A DNA stretch of 64,000 nt from Gammaproteobacteria bacterium (GTDB lineage Bacteria > Pseudomonadota > Gammaproteobacteria > Pseudomonadales > Cellvibrionaceae). The DNA is taken from the NCBI GenBank assembly GCA_021151835.1, contig JAGKWO010000001.1, positions 248,001-312,000 on the forward strand, in the 5' to 3' direction. Both the position numbers and the translations under genes were made by a program. This document shows, piece after piece, positions 26,690 through 35,120 of the stretch (the first letter of the stretch is position 1; each line of letters begins with the position of its first letter). The notes beneath the pieces are model-generated. The model was not told the origin of the DNA, did no database searches, and saw only the letters and a program-made list of their open reading frames with translations.

Positions 26690-28831
26690 ATGCATTTACA
26701 CAGTGACTCAATGCAATTGTCACCCGCGGAGCGAGGCTGGCTGAACTGGTCAGGAAAAACCGGAAAATTATCCATGGGCTGGGCGTGTTGGCGTAACCGC
26801 AACCGCTATGCGGTTATGGAGCAAACCTTTGACAGTATCGCCAATACCCGCACCAAGCTGTTACAGCAATGGGTCAAACGCCAATGGACCCAACTTGAAT
26901 CCTGCCGCAGCCAGCTGCAATTGCTGGATGACTCCGCTGAAAATATTTTGCGCAAATGCTGGCAAGTGATGGGAGATTGCACTGAATTATTTTTAATCGA
27001 TGAACAAGGTGTGGTTATTACATCCACCTATACGCGGCGTATCGGCAAACAGGATTTGCATTCACACGCGGTTAACGCCGGATTTTCTGCGCCTTTTTTG
27101 CATGGCCCCTATAAAGACCCGCAAACATTGGCAATAGGTAAACGCAGCTCTGCATTCCATGACCAGATTACACTGATGTTTTATTTGCCCGTTGAATTAA
27201 CACCGGGCAATAAAGGTTGCTTGTGCGCACGCATTCCAAATGATGTATTGGGTGATTTGATACAACGCGAAGCCGGACATATTTTTAGCGAATCCGGTGA
27301 TAATTATTTGTTTATGGTGAAATCGGTTTTTGACCCACAGATTAAAAGCGGCACGGCCTTATCGCGCTCACGTTTTGAAGATGCGACCTTTACCCACGGT
27401 GAAAATTTAAAATCCGGGGTAAACACCGAATGGGGTGTAGTCAAAATCCAGCAACACACCGAGTTTGAAATTCGCTTTACCGATCCCGCCACCAATGAAT
27501 TACATCCGGGTGTGCGCGAAACAATTCGCAAGGGCAGCAATTTGTTTGTCACCTACCCCGGCTATTCCGACTACCGGCATATTCCTGTGGTAGGCAAAGG
27601 CGTGACCTTTAGTTTGCAGGGATCACCGGATACCTGGGGTATGATGTGCGAAGCGGACCTGGAAGAAGTTTATCGCCATCGTTCGCTCAGTTTTAAATTT
27701 ATGAATATCTATACTGCCTGCGTTGGTAGTGCGTTTTTATTAAATGCCAGCCTGCATGAATTTACCGATTGGTCGAATACATTAATTAATTTACTAACCC
27801 TGCTTGCATTAATTATTGGTGGCAAAATTTTCCAACAACGCGGACCACGGCGCCTCGCCCGGCGGCTGGGAAAAATGACGGAAGTGATTCATACCATCGC
27901 CGAAGGTGGCGGCAATTTGCAACAGCGTTTGGATACCCGCAAACTGGCCAATGATGAAACCGGTGATCTGGGAAAATGGACAAATAGTTTTATCGATAAC
28001 CTTGATCATATTGTCGGGGAAGTGATTCGCGCCGCAGACGAGGTGATGAAAAATAGTGACACCTTGCTCAAGCGAAACACGGAAGCCAACCAATCATCGA
28101 ACCACGTTTCCAATTCCATGGAGAAAATGCTGGAGTTAATGCATAACCAGTTACAGGAAATCAGCAATGCGTCGGGCACTGCCAGCGATATGAAAAAGGT
28201 AATGGAAAATGTAGTCGAACAAGCGCGCAGCCAGTTTGAATCCGTGCGCACCGGCACCCAAAGTATTCGCGATGTGGTAGAAACTTCGGCGCGCACAATT
28301 CACACCTTGAATAGCCGTACCGCTGAAATTGGCAATATGGTTTCGCTAATTAGTGATATCACCAGCCAAACTAATTTGCTCGCACTAAATGCCGCAATCG
28401 AAGCAGCGCGAGCGGGCGAACATGGTCGTGGTTTTTCAGTCGTAGCCGAAGAGGTACGCAACCTGGCCAGCCGCACCGCAATGGTTGCGCAGGAGATTGG
28501 TGAAAAAATTGAAGCCATCCGCCAGGAATCACAAACAGCAGCCACTTATATGGAAACCAGCGTAGCCAATGTGGATCGCGGTTTACGTTTAGCGGAAGAG
28601 GCATCGACAGATAATTCGCAACTGCACCAAATTGTAGAACGTATGTTCGATATTATTCACCACATCGATAGCAACAGCCAACAGCATGGGCACCATGTGC
28701 GCGAAGTGGCAAGTGCAAGCCAAACGATGAACAAGGTAGTGCGTGCGCTGCACACCAGCTCTGATCGGTTAAAAAATACTGCTACCAAATTGCATCAGCT
28801 GGCGGGGGTATTTCAGGTTACATCGCGGTGA
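26690..28831 (+). CDS. Methyl-accepting chemotaxis protein, N-terminal cytosolic sensor
   Basis: 713 residues. The C-terminal half (about 430-710) is a standard MCP signalling domain with the hairpin tip AAIEAARAGEHGRGFSVVAEEVR, read as AIEAARAGEHGRGFSVVAEE. A pair of hydrophobic helices lies at about residues 343-385. Unlike typical receptors there is no hydrophobic segment at the N-terminus. The first about 340 residues contain a Cache/PAS-like strand pattern (TELFLIDEQGVVITSTYTRR, about 103-122) and would remain cytosolic. It lies 327 bases after the AprAB-like operon on the same strand, so it may sense a related compound. Confidence 0.85.
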   Translation: MHLHSDSMQLSPAERGWLNWSGKTGKLSMGWACWRNRNRYAVMEQTFDSIANTRTKLLQQWVKRQWTQLESCRSQLQLLDDSAENILRKCWQVMGDCTELFLIDEQGVVITSTYTRRIGKQDLHSHAVNAGFSAPFLHGPYKDPQTLAIGKRSSAFHDQITLMFYLPVELTPGNKGCLCARIPNDVLGDLIQREAGHIFSESGDNYLFMVKSVFDPQIKSGTALSRSRFEDATFTHGENLKSGVNTEWGVVKIQQHTEFEIRFTDPATNELHPGVRETIRKGSNLFVTYPGYSDYRHIPVVGKGVTFSLQGSPDTWGMMCEADLEEVYRHRSLSFKFMNIYTACVGSAFLLNASLHEFTDWSNTLINLLTLLALIIGGKIFQQRGPRRLARRLGKMTEVIHTIAEGGGNLQQRLDTRKLANDETGDLGKWTNSFIDNLDHIVGEVIRAADEVMKNSDTLLKRNTEANQSSNHVSNSMEKMLELMHNQLQEISNASGTASDMKKVMENVVEQARSQFESVRTGTQSIRDVVETSARTIHTLNSRTAEIGNMVSLISDITSQTNLLALNAAIEAARAGEHGRGFSVVAEEVRNLASRTAMVAQEIGEKIEAIRQESQTAATYMETSVANVDRGLRLAEEASTDNSQLHQIVERMFDIIHHIDSNSQQHGHHVREVASASQTMNKVVRALHTSSDRLKNTATKLHQLAGVFQVTSR

Positions 28832-28842
28832 TACAAAAAAAC

Positions 28843-28880
28843 ATGTCGCGTGCGATAGCTAATCACACGCGACATTTTTT
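28843..28880 (+). terminator. Rho-independent terminator after the chemoreceptor
   Basis: Stem ATGTCGCGTG/CACGCGACAT (28843-28852 with 28865-28874) followed by TTTTTT. It lies between convergent genes. Confidence 0.88.
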
Positions 28881-28905
28881 AAATAGTGCCCATCCACGCA
28901 TTAAA

Positions 28906-29640
28906 TTAGAGAAATTTATTGCGCTGGCGCTGGCGGCCAACCCACAACCCAAGCAGTGCCACCATAAGCAATCCAAAAGCATTACTTTCAGGAACTTTTG
29001 CGGGTTCAGTTTGCGATCCAGTCACCGAGGTAATTTTTAACGAATCAAACGTGATATAGGCTACATCTGCGTGTACGTTGTAACCTGCCGAACTGCCATT
29101 GGCAAATACATTGTACTTTTGCCCACGTGAGGCCGCCAATGCCGCAGCATCTGTTATATCGAGGTTGAGATTATCCAAACCAGTGCCGGAAAGCCAATCA
29201 ACACCGGGCAATAACACTTCCAGATAAAACGAATAAAAATTGGAAGTATAATTAAAGGCGGAATCCTGTATAAATTCAGAGTCAGAATCAGACACCTTTA
29301 AAAAGTCTTCAAATGCCCCGTTATATTCGTATGCTGCATCATTAACATCCACGAAATCTACCGACTTGCCAATCGCCGAACTGTGATAACCGGAAATTAA
29401 ATTGTGCTCATCGTCAGCCGCATAGTAATTAGCAACATTCGCTGAGGGGGTATTGACACCAAGTGCTTTCGTTAAATCAATTTTCACATGCCCGGAGACC
29501 AACTCACCAACAGAATGGCCCAAACCATTCCCCTCAGTGCCAGAAACATACCCGGTATAGTTGATATTGATAACCGCCGCACTGGCGATGGAAGGAAAAA
29601 GAACTGCAGCTAACGCAAAAGACAATAGTGGCTTAATCAT
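28906..29640 (-). CDS. Exported PEP-CTERM-like protein
   Basis: 244 residues. A signal peptide ends near residue 21 (SIASA-AV). The body is beta-rich and acidic, poor in Cys, without a recognised domain. The C-terminus is a sorting signal of the PEP-CTERM layout: VPESNAFGLLMVALLGLWVG followed by RQRQRNKF, i.e. a PE-type motif, one hydrophobic helix and an Arg-rich tail. Such proteins are processed by exosortase/archaeosortase-type enzymes; none is encoded in this window. AAGGATTTAAC precedes the ATG. Confidence 0.8.
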   Translation of the reverse strand: MIKPLLSFALAAVLFPSIASAAVININYTGYVSGTEGNGLGHSVGELVSGHVKIDLTKALGVNTPSANVANYYAADDEHNLISGYHSSAIGKSVDFVDVNDAAYEYNGAFEDFLKVSDSDSEFIQDSAFNYTSNFYSFYLEVLLPGVDWLSGTGLDNLNLDITDAAALAASRGQKYNVFANGSSAGYNVHADVAYITFDSLKITSVTGSQTEPAKVPESNAFGLLMVALLGLWVGRQRQRNKFL

Positions 29641-29792
29641 GTTAAATCCTTTCAGTAGTCAATTATTAGAGGATCGCTGCTACAACATAAAATCAGCCAG
29701 CCAAATGCTACGGACTTAACGGGGAATAGCAATACCATTTATTGGAAGAAAAAAAATTCCACACCGATTTGCGTGAAAATTCATTTATTAAT

Positions 29793-29824
29793 AAAAAATG
29801 GCAGCCAATTGGCTGCCATTTTTT
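29793..29824. terminator. Perfect palindromic terminator after GH16 gene
   Basis: A 32-base perfect palindrome, with arms AAAAAATGGCAGCCAA and its complement, 13 bases beyond the GH16 stop on the minus strand. A- and T-runs at the ends make it bidirectional. Confidence 0.88.
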
Positions 29825-29837
29825 TACACGTGAAAAA

Positions 29838-31085
29838 TTACTGGTATACGCGCACGTAATCCACATACATACGTTGCGGGAATACGCTGCTCGCGTTAGG
29901 GCTACCCGGCCAGGTGCCACCCACGGCTACGTTCAGCAACAGGAAGAACGGTTGATCAAATACCCAGGTACCATAGTTCTGCACTTGCGCGCGCGTGACA
30001 GAATAAAACTGGATATTATCGCGGAACCAGCGAATGCCATTCGTATCCCACTCCACCGCGTACACATGATAATTCACATCCACATATTCACCGAGGTTGT
30101 GGGTTCCCATGATCGGGGTGTTACCAGAATAACCCGGACCGTGCAAAGCACCATGGGTCGTCGTCGGTTCAAAACCGACGTGTTCCATAATATCGATCTC
30201 GCCTGATTGCGGCCAACCCACTTGCCCGAGGTTACTACCCAACATCCAGAATGCCGGCCAGATGCCTTGTGTTTGCGGCAATTTCAACCGCGCTTCAATG
30301 CGACCATATTTAAAGGTTTTTTTATCGCGCGTGATCATACGCGTGGACGTGTAAGTACAAGTGCCGTACCAGCAACCGTAGTTGGACGGATTGTTGCGGC
30401 GCGCTTCTATCACCAAGACGTTTCCACCCGCTTGCGGATCATTCTGGATAAATGCATTTTGCCCATTGGTGTAATACTGCAACTCATTATTACCCCAGCC
30501 ACCGCCACCGGTTTCAAATGTCCAGTTAGCCGTGTTGATGCTATTGAATTCATCCGACCACACCAGCGTGCGCCCCGGGTTGGTGGTGTTGGGAACAATT
30601 TCAATCCAGTTGAAATTCCAGTCAGCGGATTGTGCAAATACACCAAGGTTATAAGTGCCCGCATTTAAATTTACGGTGCGTGTCACCGTGGTCCAATTTT
30701 GCCAGCCACCAGTGGCGGGAATAGCAAAATTCCCCAGTGGGATCGAACCCGCATTTAAATCCACCGATGCCGTTGCGCCATTGGGCGATGCCACACGCAA
30801 ACGCACGGTGTAGCTACCGGTCGTGGGAATAGTTAATCCATTAAACGCAAGCCACTCGCCCTGCGCTATCCAACCTACGTTGTAACCGCCACCGCTATCA
30901 GTGGTATATTCAATATCCACTGCATCGCCGCGAAAAACACCGCCACTGTTGCCGGGAGTTGTATCGTAAAACGCGTTGTAATTTTCTGCCTGGTAAACCA
31001 CTGCATGGGCAACCGACGCAATACCGGCGCACGCCAATAACGCAACCTTCAGTAAGTGCATTGTTGCGGATTTTTTATTATTCAT
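29838..31085 (-). CDS. Secreted CBM6-GH16 beta-1,3-glucanase (laminarinase)
   Basis: 415-residue secreted enzyme. A signal peptide ends near residue 28 (VAHA). Residues about 30-150 form a family 6 carbohydrate-binding module (YQAENYNAFYDT...GYNVGWIAQGEWLAF...WNFNWIEI). After a short linker, residues about 160-415 form a GH16 catalytic domain with the retaining motif GEIDIMEHVG (about 277-286; the two Glu are nucleophile and acid/base). WPAFWMLG and YHVYAVEWD fit the laminarinase subgroup. It cuts beta-1,3-glucans such as laminarin or fungal wall glucan. AAAGGAAT precedes the ATG. Confidence 0.93.
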   Translation of the reverse strand: MNNKKSATMHLLKVALLACAGIASVAHAVVYQAENYNAFYDTTPGNSGGVFRGDAVDIEYTTDSGGGYNVGWIAQGEWLAFNGLTIPTTGSYTVRLRVASPNGATASVDLNAGSIPLGNFAIPATGGWQNWTTVTRTVNLNAGTYNLGVFAQSADWNFNWIEIVPNTTNPGRTLVWSDEFNSINTANWTFETGGGGWGNNELQYYTNGQNAFIQNDPQAGGNVLVIEARRNNPSNYGCWYGTCTYTSTRMITRDKKTFKYGRIEARLKLPQTQGIWPAFWMLGSNLGQVGWPQSGEIDIMEHVGFEPTTTHGALHGPGYSGNTPIMGTHNLGEYVDVNYHVYAVEWDTNGIRWFRDNIQFYSVTRAQVQNYGTWVFDQPFFLLLNVAVGGTWPGSPNASSVFPQRMYVDYVRVYQ

Positions 31086-31119
31086 AACGGATTCCTTTAA
31101 ATAAGGTATTGAAGTAAGT

Positions 31120-31136
31120 GTATGAGCAGCTCATAC
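31120..31136. promoter_or_regulatory. Candidate operator upstream of GH16 gene
   Basis: Inverted repeat GTATGAGC-A-GCTCATAC, perfect over 8 bp per arm, 35 bases before the GH16 start codon on the minus strand. Confidence 0.45.
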
Positions 31137-31224
31137 GCCATTTCGAGAATCACAAAAAATATTCTGCGATTCTTTAGCACTGGCCATTTTTTTATAGTGT
31201 TTATTTTTAGTATTCCCCCTCGGT

Positions 31225-31263
31225 AAAAAACCTGTGCGATAAAAAATCGCACAGGTTGTTTTT
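31225..31263. terminator. Bidirectional terminator after the thaumatin-like gene
   Basis: Stem AACCTGTGCGAT/ATCGCACAGGTT (31229-31240 with 31246-31257) flanked by an A-run and a T-rich run, 42 bases beyond the stop of the leftward gene at 31305. Confidence 0.85.
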
Positions 31264-31304
31264 ATTGTTCCTTCAATAAAATTTTTTCGAACTGGTAATT
31301 CCAA

Positions 31305-32906
31305 TTAACGTGGACAATAAAAGGTCACTTCGTAAACCAGGTTGGTCGCTGCCGGGCAACTGGAAAGCCCTACACCATCGTCATACGCGTAGGCGTAAGT
31401 GTCGCAATGTGAATGCACCATATTGCGATATTTGGTGCGGTCCGCAGGGCCCGCCATGCATTGCTCGGGAGAAACAGGCGGTGTCGGGCAGGTATACATT
31501 TGCGCTTGCGGATCAGCCGGGTTGTAAACCGGTGTGGACGACGGCCATTGGCGATACGTCAACTTCGCCGCCGGTGAATAACAACCTGCTTGCGCCCCCG
31601 TGATTGGATTGGTTGCAATTAAATTCACGTTGGCGAGCGCGGGGTAGCGGCCATCGGTGCTGAGGTTTTCGTTGGTTGGGCAATCCGAAATACGGATAGT
31701 TGAGCAATCGATAATTCCACCGGGTGGACCACCGGGGCCAAATACAGGCGCAGGTTGCGGACCAACCGGGCAATTACCTTTCACGATGACTTTCATCGGC
31801 GTGGTGTAACCATCCACAAAACTATTGTTCCACCAATCGCCGCGACCTAATGGTGTGCCCGGTGCAGAAGGGTTTTGTACACACTGCGCATCCGTCACAC
31901 CAGGGATGCAACCGAATGACGCTTCAAATTTGGAATCGATGGGTGGTGCACATCCACCCGCCGGGCAGGTAAAGCCCAAATTTGCAGGGCCACCGCTCGC
32001 CCCTACGCGACAGTTATGGCCGTTCGCATCGCAACCAAAACCGGGCCAGAAGCGCATGCTCGGCAAACCTTTATCGGGAATATCGTATTCAATAAAACTA
32101 TTGAGGCTCGCGAGGCGATGGCGATTCGGGCCGCTGAAATTAATTCCCGGCGCGGTCAACCATTGCACCCACATCGGATCGCCGCAACCGTTAATAATTT
32201 TTAACCGTTTGTGTGTACCATTTGCAGTACCCGGTGTTCCCGGATTGGTGGTATTGGTTGCACGCACAATAATCGAGCTGGCTGCATCGTTGAAATTGTC
32301 ATTCACGAGACAATCATCATTGGCCGATTTGGTAACGGATGTACCCCCAAAATTATCATTCTGGTAAAGCACAATTTCGTAACCGCTGTTTACTTGCACC
32401 GAGGAAATATCATCGTTGCGCACACCCAACGCTTGCAATTGCGACAAGGTGTAATTCCCCGCAGCCAAACCCACTGCCGTTCCCCCGTAACTGCAATGCT
32501 GGTAAACCCGCGCAACACCGCCGGGCTGCGGATTGGTCGTACCCGTTAAGGTGAATTGCACCCAGGCCGTATCGTTAGCACCACCGGAATTGTTGCCGAT
32601 AGTGTAGAAATAACGAATCACCGAATTGGTAGCCGCATTCAGAATATATTCGTGATTGGTACCGCTCGCCGTCATGCGAATATTTTGCTGGTTCGCGCCG
32701 TTAATCGTGTAGTGCACATCGGCCCAGGGAGCATCGGTTACATAAAACTTCACGCTGGTAGCGGATAACACGGTATGGCCGGAAGCGGCCCAGGCTGATT
32801 GGATTGAAAACAGAGAAAGCAATAAACAACACCACATCACCATTGTGGATTTAATTGCCCTTATTTTTTTTGCACTGGTGTTAATGACCGTTTTTTTTAT
32901 AGACAT
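31305..32906 (-). CDS. Secreted CBM56 - betagamma-crystallin - thaumatin-like protein
   Basis: 533-residue secreted protein with three modules. After a signal peptide ending near residue 40 (SAWA), residues about 42-120 resemble CBM56, a beta-1,3-glucan-binding module (SVKFYVTDAPWADVHYTING). Residues about 130-215 form a betagamma-crystallin-like domain (VYQHCSYGGTAVGL, VLYQNDNFGG). Residues about 230-533 form a thaumatin-like domain with many Cys (LKIINGCGDPMWVQW, RFWPGFGCDANGHNC, GCAPPIDSKFEASFGC). Thaumatin-like proteins bind or cut beta-1,3-glucan and can be antifungal. The start at 32906 (GGAGAAAACC upstream) is preferred to an upstream in-frame ATG at 32933. It sits beside the GH16 laminarinase. 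Confidence 0.83.
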   Translation of the reverse strand: MSIKKTVINTSAKKIRAIKSTMVMWCCLLLSLFSIQSAWAASGHTVLSATSVKFYVTDAPWADVHYTINGANQQNIRMTASGTNHEYILNAATNSVIRYFYTIGNNSGGANDTAWVQFTLTGTTNPQPGGVARVYQHCSYGGTAVGLAAGNYTLSQLQALGVRNDDISSVQVNSGYEIVLYQNDNFGGTSVTKSANDDCLVNDNFNDAASSIIVRATNTTNPGTPGTANGTHKRLKIINGCGDPMWVQWLTAPGINFSGPNRHRLASLNSFIEYDIPDKGLPSMRFWPGFGCDANGHNCRVGASGGPANLGFTCPAGGCAPPIDSKFEASFGCIPGVTDAQCVQNPSAPGTPLGRGDWWNNSFVDGYTTPMKVIVKGNCPVGPQPAPVFGPGGPPGGIIDCSTIRISDCPTNENLSTDGRYPALANVNLIATNPITGAQAGCYSPAAKLTYRQWPSSTPVYNPADPQAQMYTCPTPPVSPEQCMAGPADRTKYRNMVHSHCDTYAYAYDDGVGLSSCPAATNLVYEVTFYCPR

Positions 32907-33358
32907 GGTTTTCTCCAGATAAAGGCTCTCCATGGCATGGACAAAGGTCCATACCGACAGGAAAGATCAGATGATTAAACCGAAAATATGCCCAGTGTCT
33001 TTGTTATTTTTGGATACCATCGCTGTGGCACGGACAGGAGTATAAAAAAACGCAATCAAAACTCAAAGAATCAAACGAAGCAAAAAACCTTTATAAATCA
33101 GCCAATTCCAGCTAAAAATCGCGCGCAGGAAAAACTCGAACCTCGTACACACTACTTCCCACTTTCGCGAGCGTAATCTGCAACCCATTTCTCGCTTTTG
33201 TGCGAAATATGGTTACAACAATTGTGAAGGTATTAACGTGCAGTGCGGATTTGGGTAACAGATTGAAGTGGGTAAATGTGAATGGATGAAGGAAACGTCA
33301 ATCAGTGAGAAATGTGAAGTAGTGAGTGTGCCATGTTGCGTTTGATATGAATCGGCAC
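32907..33358. other. Intergenic region, left edge of accessory island
   Basis: About 450 bases without a supported gene. It should contain the promoter of the leftward thaumatin-like gene. Base composition shifts to AT-rich from here rightward. Confidence 0.4.
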
Positions 33359-33577
33359 TTATGAGCGTAGCTCATTAAGTGAATTTTTTTCAAAAATACG
33401 TAAAAGCAGCACACTGATAGCTGCAACAAATGCATACATGCTAGACATTGCTACTGCAATCCATATAAATCGGTCTATATACCCAGAGTGAATGAGACAG
33501 CCTATTTGAAAAATTGCCACAGAAATAATCGTCGCTCCTGCAACTGCTTTTCCAATTCCCGGTAGAAGAAATGCCAT
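33359..33577 (-). CDS. Small two-helix membrane protein, uncertain
   Basis: 72 residues with two hydrophobic segments (about 8-30 and 37-60) and a charged C-terminus. No ribosome-binding site is visible and it overlaps another short membrane-protein frame by 76 bases, so it may be the 3' part of a frameshifted gene instead of an independent one. Family not recognised. Confidence 0.35.
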   Translation of the reverse strand: MAFLLPGIGKAVAGATIISVAIFQIGCLIHSGYIDRFIWIAVAMSSMYAFVAAISVLLLRIFEKNSLNELRS

Positions 33578-33745
33578 ACAAGGGAAGAGATTAATGTTAT
33601 ACCCGCGAGTACTGCTATTCCTGCCTGACCTTCATTCATGGTGAGTTTCTGTTTACTGAGATATGCCAGTTTCTCTTTAAAAAATATCTAACCTTCTCAG
33701 GCATTCCACCACTCCAAAGCCCATCAGAGTTATACCAGCAGGCAT
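33502..33745 (-). pseudogene. Frameshifted small membrane-protein gene
   Basis: Read from ATG at 33745, the frame MPAGITLMGFGVVECLRRLDIF stops at a T6 tract (33679-33684 on the plus strand as A6). One base less there would continue it as KEKLAYLSKQKLTMNEGQAG and then a hydrophobic helix, ending at 33502. A second upstream frame would be joined by one base more. Either way the two halves look like one membrane protein split by a single-base change. It belongs to the leftward chain of the toxin island. Confidence 0.35.
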
Positions 33746-33764
33746 GCCTCTATCTATATGAGTA

Positions 33765-34352
33765 TTAATAATAACAATACTCACCTTTCTCGTTTTTCTT
33801 CAATCTTGGATACTGACTTGGTTTGTAGAGCCATTGATCCAATTTGAATGCAGTAGCCACACAACTCCAATCAGAACCTACTGTCACGATTTTGATTGCA
33901 AGGTAATCGGCACCAACAGTATTCGCATCGGAAACCGACAGCTTTTTTGTCTCAATTAAGTAACTCTGATTTTCAACTCCGGGCATACCCGCATGACTAA
34001 ACAATGCGAGCCTGATCGTTTTTTTAAGCTCACTTGATGAAACTGGAGTAACCTCATAAATGTAGTAGGAGCTCCAATTCATACATGGTACGGTTTTATC
34101 TTCGCCGCAACCTGACGGGGGCAAAAACTCACTTATTGGATTTTGACCATAGGAACCAACCAAGAAATAAGACGTTTCATTTTTTACATTTTCGAGCAAG
34201 TAATTATTTCTCACAATCCTCATCACAACCCGACTTTCAGCCTCTTCGCTCTTATTTTTCTTCTGGGGAAAATGTGTACATCCACCCAAAACCAAGACAA
34301 GCAACATGCAAATTATTGACACGGCCCCGCTAAAAAATAAATTACTTATCAC
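33765..34352 (-). CDS. Lipoprotein of unknown function
   Basis: 195 residues. The signal sequence ends in the lipobox VLGGC (Cys at about residue 25). The mature part has a few Cys (SGCGEDKTVPC, DWSCVATAF) and no recognised domain. The GTG start at 34352 overlaps the end of the preceding gene by 11 bases, so it is translated as part of the leftward toxin-island operon. It could be a periplasmic immunity or accessory protein; this is inferred from context. Confidence 0.65.
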   Translation of the reverse strand: MISNLFFSGAVSIICMLLVLVLGGCTHFPQKKNKSEEAESRVVMRIVRNNYLLENVKNETSYFLVGSYGQNPISEFLPPSGCGEDKTVPCMNWSSYYIYEVTPVSSSELKKTIRLALFSHAGMPGVENQSYLIETKKLSVSDANTVGADYLAIKIVTVGSDWSCVATAFKLDQWLYKPSQYPRLKKNEKGEYCYY

Positions 34353-34815
34353 TTTGACTAGCCTTTAATAAATACAACCGCGAATAAGGTTCACCAAATT
34401 TTAGATGTCCCGCATCTAAAATTGATAAAAAGTCTAGAATATCTACTTCATCTGCTGATGCTGGCGTAAAACCTATCGAATTTTGATTGCAGAAAAGAAC
34501 ATAAATAGATTGCTCTGGAGATAGGTTCCGCAAATATACTTTAAGAGCAAAAAGGGACTTTTTTGAAAGAGCATCAAATTCGGTTCCAGTATTTGTAACA
34601 TCCCATCCGCAACCACAGCCAGTATGGGGAGCCAAATAATAGATATAGTTAGTATTCAATGCTGCCATTAGATTAGAGTATTCGTCATCAGATGGGGATA
34701 TTTGCTCAACACTAAAAACGTCACTCTCAACCTGCGGAAGACTTAAGTTAACCCCCATGTATATTTGAGAACAATTCATAATTATTTGCTTTAGCTTGTG
34801 GAATACGCATGGCAT
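34342..34815 (-). CDS. Putative island protein, unknown (possible immunity protein)
   Basis: 157 residues, no signal peptide or membrane helix, acidic. A conspicuous segment is YYLAPHTGCGCGWD near residue 60. I do not recognise the family. The start at 34815 overlaps the previous stop as TAATG, with GAAGG close by; an alternative ATG at 34779 would shorten it by 12 residues. Position in the chain toxin - immunity candidate - this gene - lipoprotein suggests a role in the same module. Confidence 0.6.
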   Translation of the reverse strand: MPCVFHKLKQIIMNCSQIYMGVNLSLPQVESDVFSVEQISPSDDEYSNLMAALNTNYIYYLAPHTGCGCGWDVTNTGTEFDALSKKSLFALKVYLRNLSPEQSIYVLFCNQNSIGFTPASADEVDILDFLSILDAGHLKFGEPYSRLYLLKASQSDK

Positions 34816-35120
34816 TAACCTTCGTGGCCTGACGCCTCACTTAAAACCCTGTCATACCCGGATTTTTTCAAAAAAGCCGTTATTGACTGCAATACCTTTT
34901 CAGACCAAAACTCATAACCTTCTGGCCATGGACACTCTTCACGCTGTTGAAGTTCTACAGCCAAATCAATCATTTTCCAGAAAAAAACACTGATTCTTTT
35001 AGCATCGTCATGAGTGATAGGAGTTGAGCTGTCCAACAAGGAAGGTATGGATTGATCACCAATTTTTTCGGAGAAAAACAAAATAAATGCTTTTTCTTCT
35101 GGGAACTTATAGGAAATCAT
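34815..35120 (-). CDS. Candidate immunity protein for the Tse2-like toxin
   Basis: 101 residues, cytosolic and acidic, predicted mostly helical (KFPEEKAFILFFSEKIGD; CPWPEGYEFWSEKVLQSI). Family not recognised. Its ATG overlaps the stop of the restored toxin frame by four bases (ATGA), the arrangement typical of toxin-immunity pairs. The immunity role is inferred from that coupling alone. Confidence 0.55.
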   Translation of the reverse strand: MISYKFPEEKAFILFFSEKIGDQSIPSLLDSSTPITHDDAKRISVFFWKMIDLAVELQQREECPWPEGYEFWSEKVLQSITAFLKKSGYDRVLSEASGHEG

